64,000 bases of DNA from Halorubrum californiense DSM 19288 (GTDB taxonomy: Archaea > Halobacteriota > Halobacteria > Halobacteriales > Haloferacaceae), in the NCBI RefSeq assembly GCF_000336875.1, contig NZ_AOJK01000050.1, positions 19,392 to 83,391 of the forward strand, written 5' to 3'. The position numbers and the translations under genes are program-made. Positions 60,594 through 64,000 of the stretch are shown piece by piece (the stretch's first letter is position 1; each line of letters starts with the position of its first letter). Below the pieces are notes generated by a model. That model made no database searches, had not been told where the DNA came from, and worked only from the letters and a program-made list of their open reading frames with translations.

Positions 60594-60881
60594 ATGTCTG
60601 AAACGGGTACGAACGACTCCGATGTCGACGACCCCGAGACGACGACGATCAACGTCCGCGTCACCGAGCGCCAACTGGCGGAGATCGATGCGGCCTGGAA
60701 GGAAGAGGGCTACACGTCTCGGAGCGAGTTCCTCCGGCACGCGATCCGGGACGCGACGGAGCATCCGGGCGCGTCACGTGATATGCTGGCGAGCATCGCC
60801 GCCGAGGAGTACGCGATGCGAAAGGGTGAGAGCGAGGCCGTCTCTCGCGACGAGGTCGTCGAGCTGATCGATGACACGTAG
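60594..60881 (+). CDS. RHH antitoxin of a RelE-type toxin-antitoxin pair
   Basis: The 95-residue protein has an acidic N-terminus, a ribbon-helix-helix domain (TTINVRVTERQLAEIDAAWKEEG, YTSRSEFLRHAIRDATE, over residues 17-56) and an acidic C-terminal tail ending RDEVVELIDDT that would wrap the toxin. Its last 11 bases overlap the toxin ATG at 60871. A TATA-like ATTTTATATAA lies about 30 bp upstream. The antitoxin looks intact although its toxin is cut by an insertion. Confidence 0.88.
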   Translation: MSETGTNDSDVDDPETTTINVRVTERQLAEIDAAWKEEGYTSRSEFLRHAIRDATEHPGASRDMLASIAAEEYAMRKGESEAVSRDEVVELIDDT

Positions 60882-60944
60882 CGAGCGGAAGCCCACCCCT
60901 TCAGGGGTGGGTCTGAGCGACAACATTCCGTAGGAAACCACCCG

Positions 60945-61088
60945 CTACGACTCTTCTGGATATTCCACCTTATCGAGTCCTGTATTGACTAACTCGATGT
61001 ATGCTTCGGTGAGGGTCCGGTCGGTTTCCTCGGCCCACTCTTTCACCTGTCCGTGGAGCGACCACGGAATATCCACGTTTGGACGCAT
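60945..61088 (-). CDS. 47-residue RHH-like protein of element 3
   Basis: The minus-strand product begins MRPNVDIPWSLHGQVKEWAE, continues ETDRTLTEAYIELVNTGLDK and ends VEYPEES. Strand (PNVDIPWS), helix 1 (HGQVKEWAEETD) and helix 2 (LTEAYIELVNTGL) give a ribbon-helix-helix pattern unlike the protein of element 2. It starts 44 bp from the tnpB start on the other strand, sharing a control region with TATA-like ACTATATTAATT. It is a candidate regulator of the element. Confidence 0.72.
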   Translation of the reverse strand: MRPNVDIPWSLHGQVKEWAEETDRTLTEAYIELVNTGLDKVEYPEES

Positions 61089-61132
61089 CAGTGACAAGAC
61101 TTTAGGACCGCAAGACTATATTAATTGGTGTC

Positions 61133-62431
61133 GTGAGGCGAACCAACACGTTCGCGGTACGCCCGCTCTCCAACGACGACAAGCGGCTACTGCGGGACCT
61201 GTTGGACGCCTCTGCGAGCCTGTGGAACGAGTTGAACTACGAGCGCCGCCAGCAGTTCTTCGACGGCGACAGCGTGTGGGACACCGCCGACTACCGGAAG
61301 CAGTACGTCGATGTGCTCAGCTCTGCCACCGCACAGCAGATCATTCGGAAGAACACATCCGCGTGGCAGTCGTTCTTCGCCGCCCGCGAAAACGGCGAGA
61401 ATACCGCTCCGCCGGGCTACTGGGGCAACGAGGACGACGGCAGAGAACTCCGCACGTTCATCCGCAACGACCAATACACGCTGGAAGCCGGCGAGCGATC
61501 ACGAGTCGAGATCCCCGTCGGCCACGCTCTGAAAGACGAGTACGGACTTGGCTATCACGACCGCCTGCGCCTCGAAGTTGCTGGCAACCCGAAGTGGGAC
61601 GGCGAACAAGGTCGCTTGGAGATACAGTACGACGAGACAGACGACACGTTCAGAGCTTTTCAGCCTGTCACCGTGCCTGATTCTCGGCAGGATTCACCAC
61701 TGGCTTCGCACGAAGCCGCGCTGGACGTGGGCGCAAACAATCTCGTCGCCTGTACGACCACGACCGGCCAGCAGTATCTCTACGAGGGGCGTGACCTGTT
61801 CGCCCGCTTCCGTGAGACAACCGAGGAGATCGCCCGGTTACAGTCTAAACTCCGCGAGGGACAATACAACAGTCAGCGGATACGGCGGCTGTATCGCACA
61901 CGGACGCGACGGCGCGACCACGCACAAGACGCGCTGGTTCGACACCTGATGGAACGGCTCTATGCCGAAGGGGTCACCACGGTATACGTGGGCGACCTCA
62001 CGGACGTTCTTTCGACGCATTGGTGTGCCGAGGGGAACGCAAAGACGCACCAATTCTGGGCGTTCCGGGCGTTCATCGAGCGGCTGTCGTACACCGCCAA
62101 AGAATACGGTATCACGGTCGAGGTACGGCCAGAAGCCGACACAACGCGAACGTGCCCGGTGTGTGGCGAGCAGGATGACACCGACCGGGACGGCGACGTG
62201 TTCCGGTGTCCGTGCGGTCATGAAGCCCACGCCGACCTGTGTGCGTCTCGCACGTTCCTTGACGAGCAGGCTAGCGAACCCGTTAGGTCGATGGCACGGC
62301 CCGTGCGCCTCACGTGGGACGACCACACCTGGTCGGAGCTATCACACTCTCCCGAGAGGGCCAGTCCCAACGAGGAGCGCACAAACCAGAGTACCGGCGA
62401 CGGGAAACTTGCCTCTGTGGGGACGGCATAG
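61133..62431 (+). CDS. tnpB: TnpB-family protein, copy 3, variant RuvC site
   Basis: The 432-residue protein belongs to a different subgroup from the other copies (start [23 protein letters not shown] over residues 2-24). D198 ([10 protein letters not shown]) and D368 ([11 protein letters not shown]) are in place, with zinc ligands C341-C344-C359-C361. The expected second acidic residue is Gly287 in [10 protein letters not shown]. Some TnpB groups are reported to have a moved RuvC-II Glu, so activity cannot be judged. GTG start at 61133 lies about 15 bp after a TATA-like run. Confidence 0.9.
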   Translation: MRRTNTFAVRPLSNDDKRLLRDLLDASASLWNELNYERRQQFFDGDSVWDTADYRKQYVDVLSSATAQQIIRKNTSAWQSFFAARENGENTAPPGYWGNEDDGRELRTFIRNDQYTLEAGERSRVEIPVGHALKDEYGLGYHDRLRLEVAGNPKWDGEQGRLEIQYDETDDTFRAFQPVTVPDSRQDSPLASHEAALDVGANNLVACTTTTGQQYLYEGRDLFARFRETTEEIARLQSKLREGQYNSQRIRRLYRTRTRRRDHAQDALVRHLMERLYAEGVTTVYVGDLTDVLSTHWCAEGNAKTHQFWAFRAFIERLSYTAKEYGITVEVRPEADTTRTCPVCGEQDDTDRDGDVFRCPCGHEAHADLCASRTFLDEQASEPVRSMARPVRLTWDDHTWSELSHSPERASPNEERTNQSTGDGKLASVGTA

Positions 62432-62480
62432 CCAACATCCCCACCGGAGGAATTCCACGGCTTCAGCCGTGGGAGGATGT
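62360..62480 (+). ncRNA. Probable reRNA (omega-RNA) of TnpB element 3
   Basis: The segment joins the end of tnpB to the right-end hairpin CCACGGCTTCAGCCGTGG at 62455-62472. The guide would be copied from the toxin-gene DNA starting near 62487. Limits are inferred from the usual layout of TnpB elements. Confidence 0.4.
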
Positions 62481-62773
62481 CAAGACTGGACGTGGGAGTT
62501 TCGACCTCCTGCCGCGCGAGCGTTCGAGGGGCTCGATATGCCGATACAGCAGCGGATCGTCTCGAAGCTTGACGACATCGTGACCGACGAGTGGCGGGAC
62601 CCACCAGAGTATATCGAACCCCTCTCCGGCGTTCCGCACGGGAAGATCCGTATCGGTGACTTTCGCCTCGGCGCCGATGCTGAACGCGACCGAGAGGTCG
62701 TGGTGATCTACGACATCGAGCATCGATCGGGCGCGTATCGCCCGGGCGACGACTGAGCGCCGATTCGAACGTA

Positions 62774-63052
62774 ATGACCGACTCACAAACACCTGAGGAG
62801 AACTCGTCCGATGCCGATGACAGTCTGGACGGACCGCCCCTCTACGAGCGGCTGATCCAGTGAGCCGAGTACATCAAAGCACAGCCGCCGGAGGTGTGGG
62901 GACCACAGCAGAACGCCGTCGTGAACGGACAGATCGAGAGCGCGCAGGCGGTCGACGTGAGCGCCGAGGACAGAAAGCGGATTCGGGAGTTCGCGGACGA
63001 GACGTTGCGGGCGGAAGGTGAGAGCAATGAGGAGGGTGAGGACGGGGAGTAA
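62774..63052 (+). pseudogene. Third gene of the TA operon, interrupted by in-frame TGA
   Basis: An ATG at 62774, 17 bp after the toxin stop, opens a frame that reads MTDSQTPEENSSDADDSLDG, PPLYERLIQ, TGA at 62861-62863, then AEYIKAQPPEVWGPQQNAVV, NGQIESAQAVDVSAEDRKRI and an acidic end at 63052. The frame and codon use stay good after the stop, so TGA probably replaces TGG (Trp). The 92-residue soluble acidic protein matches no family I know. Confidence 0.65.
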
Positions 63053-63087
63053 ATCGACACCAGAACTCAGCATTTTCGAGGTGGAGC

Positions 63088-63130
63088 CCCCGACCTCAAG
63101 GAGCGAACGGAGTGAGCGAGTAGGTCGGGG
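63088..63130 (+). repeat. Orphan TnpB-end-type hairpin 2
   Basis: CCCCGACCT at 63088-63096 pairs perfectly with AGGTCGGGG at 63122-63130 around a 25-nt loop with GAGCGAACGGAGTGAGCG. It shares shape and loop words with 52573-52615 and 54017-54060 but has its own stem sequence. It lies 88 bp before TnpB copy 4. It could be the remains of an older element end. Confidence 0.6.
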
Positions 63131-63218
63131 AGGAAACCGACATGGGACGACACAACCACCACACCCCGACCGACCGACTCCCGATCATATAAGTACCGTC
63201 GGGTACTCTCTGAAACTA

Positions 63219-64000
63219 TGGGCGTGCGTCGAACCGCCGTCGTGAAACTCGCCGTTTCCGACGAGCAACGCGACGCACTCCACCGAACCGCCGAGCAATA
63301 TCTGTACTGCGCGAACCGAACCGCCGACTACTGTTGGTCAGACACCTCCTACACTGAGTGTGAGACCAACAAGCGAGAGGTTCGTGACGCGCTCTATTCC
63401 GAACTTCGGGAGGAGACGGACCTACAGGCCCAACTTGTCCAAGCCGCCATCAAACGCGCTGTCGAAGCCATCAAAGCATGTGTCGAACGGTGGAAAAAGG
63501 GACAGCGCGTCTCTCAACCGACGTTCACCGCTGAAACGATGGACTACGACACGCGAAGCGCGACCTTCTACCGGAACAAGGTGTCGCTGGCAACTGTTGA
63601 GGGCCGAGTCGAACCGTCGTTTGTTCTCCCGGCAGACAGTCCGACGCCCTACGAGCGGTACGTACTCTCCGAGAACTACGAGTTCCGCGAGAGTACGCTT
63701 CGGTACGACGCGGCCACTAACGAGTTCTACCTCAACATTTCGATGCGGCGGACAGACAGTGACGATGGGGTTTCGGAAGATACCGGGCACTCCGAGCAAA
63801 CGGTCCTCGGTATCGACCTCGGCGTCAACAGCCTCGCTGTGTCCTCAACCGGCACGTTTTGGCAGGGGGACGACTACGACCACTGGTGTCGTGAGTTCGA
63901 GAAGCGGCGTGGCGAGATGCAACGGCGCGGCACGCAGGCCGCACACAAGGCCCTGCTTCGCCTCGGGAAGCGTGAAGAAGCCTGGCGCAAACAGTACATC
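63219..64000 (+). CDS. tnpB: TnpB RNA-guided endonuclease, copy 4 (3' end outside window)
   Basis: The gene starts with ATG at 63219 and is open to the right edge (260 codons visible). GVRRTAVVKLAVSDEQRDAL places it in the subgroup of copy 1, sharing QPxFT, the DxRSATF motif and a strand pattern through the wedge domain. RuvC-I is intact in VLGIDLGVNSLAVSS; the rest of the active site is outside. A TATA-like CATATAAG lies about 30 bp upstream, next to GTACCGTCGGGTAC. Confidence 0.9.

Larger units (their letters stand above)
60886..62486 (+). mobile_element. IS1341-type element 3 inserted in a toxin gene
   Basis: The ends are set by the split toxin, to within about 10 bp. The left end has the hairpin CCCACCCCTTCAGGGGTGGG (60892-60911); the right end has CCACGGCTTCAGCCGTGG (62455-62472) followed by GAGGATGTCAA. 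No target duplication is seen, as expected for IS200/IS605-type insertion. It carries a small RHH-like gene and tnpB in divergent order, and no tnpA. Confidence 0.85.
60871..62756 (+). pseudogene. RelE-family toxin split by TnpB element 3
   Basis: The toxin begins at 60871 (MTRSE, to 60885), is broken by a 1.6-kb element, and resumes in frame at 62487 (WTWEFRPPAARAFEGLD) to the stop at 62756. Joining the two parts gives a normal 94-residue RelE/ParE fold with KLDDIVTDEWRDPPEYIEPL, HGKIRIGDFRLG and VVVIYDIEHRSGAY. The intact toxin would cut mRNA on the ribosome. As it stands, only a 3' fragment from an internal ATG could be made. Confidence 0.88.

Overview
The window is high-GC DNA with strongly acidic predicted proteins, many leaderless-looking starts just downstream of TATA-like boxes, and genes seen only in haloarchaea (CetZ, FtsZ2 with CdrS and CdrL, DUF63, DUF2150, DUF7344-type winged helices). 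It reads as the chromosome of a haloarchaeon, most like Halorubrum and relatives. That placement is inferred from gene content and repeat style; no database search was possible.

Layout. 0-5 kb: end of a membrane protein, a CetZ tubulin-like gene, and a divergent secreted penicillin-acylase-type hydrolase. 5-23 kb: housekeeping genes, mostly single or in pairs: cupin, ring-cleavage dioxygenase, TatD-like hydrolase, DUF2150, two methyltransferases, DUF456, DUF63 plus a universal stress protein, an orphan Dam-like methylase, an FAD oxidoreductase, an MFS carrier, and a deacylase divergent from a RimK-RimB fusion, then the tRNA 2-thiolation enzyme. 23-31 kb: an unusual cluster with a methyltransferase, a GT4 glycosyltransferase, a 6-pyruvoyl-tetrahydropterin synthase homologue, a sulfatase-like gene with an internal stop, a Gfo/Idh-aldo/keto reductase fusion, a small membrane protein, a CDP-alcohol phosphatidyltransferase and a medium-chain dehydrogenase. 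It looks like a pathway for a modified glycan or lipid head group. 31-38.5 kb: cell-cycle locus, cdrL, cdrS-ftsZ2 on the minus strand and a coiled-coil gene, smc, scpA on the plus strand, with repeated GTAAGAC/GTCTGAC words in the control regions. 39-51 kb: MTA phosphorylase, YeiH carrier, HD hydrolases, malate:quinone oxidoreductase, phosphoribosyltransferase, the DUF4129-DUF7269-DUF58-DUF7519 operon and an MBL hydrolase.

51-64 kb is rich in mobile DNA. It holds four TnpB genes of IS200/IS605-IS1341 type (the last runs off the window), two of them paired with tiny ribbon-helix-helix proteins, plus stem-conserving hairpins that look like TnpB guide-RNA ends. One element has cut a RelE-family toxin gene in two behind its intact antitoxin. 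Between the elements lie purL, an ABC ATPase with an iron-repressor-like operator, and a lactate permease.

Three copies of a 240-300 bp dispersed non-coding repeat (21.6, 38.7 and 58.0 kb) share an inverted-repeat stem in which paired positions change together. Two other genes carry a single in-frame stop where a Gln (26.09 kb) or Trp (62.86 kb) codon is expected.
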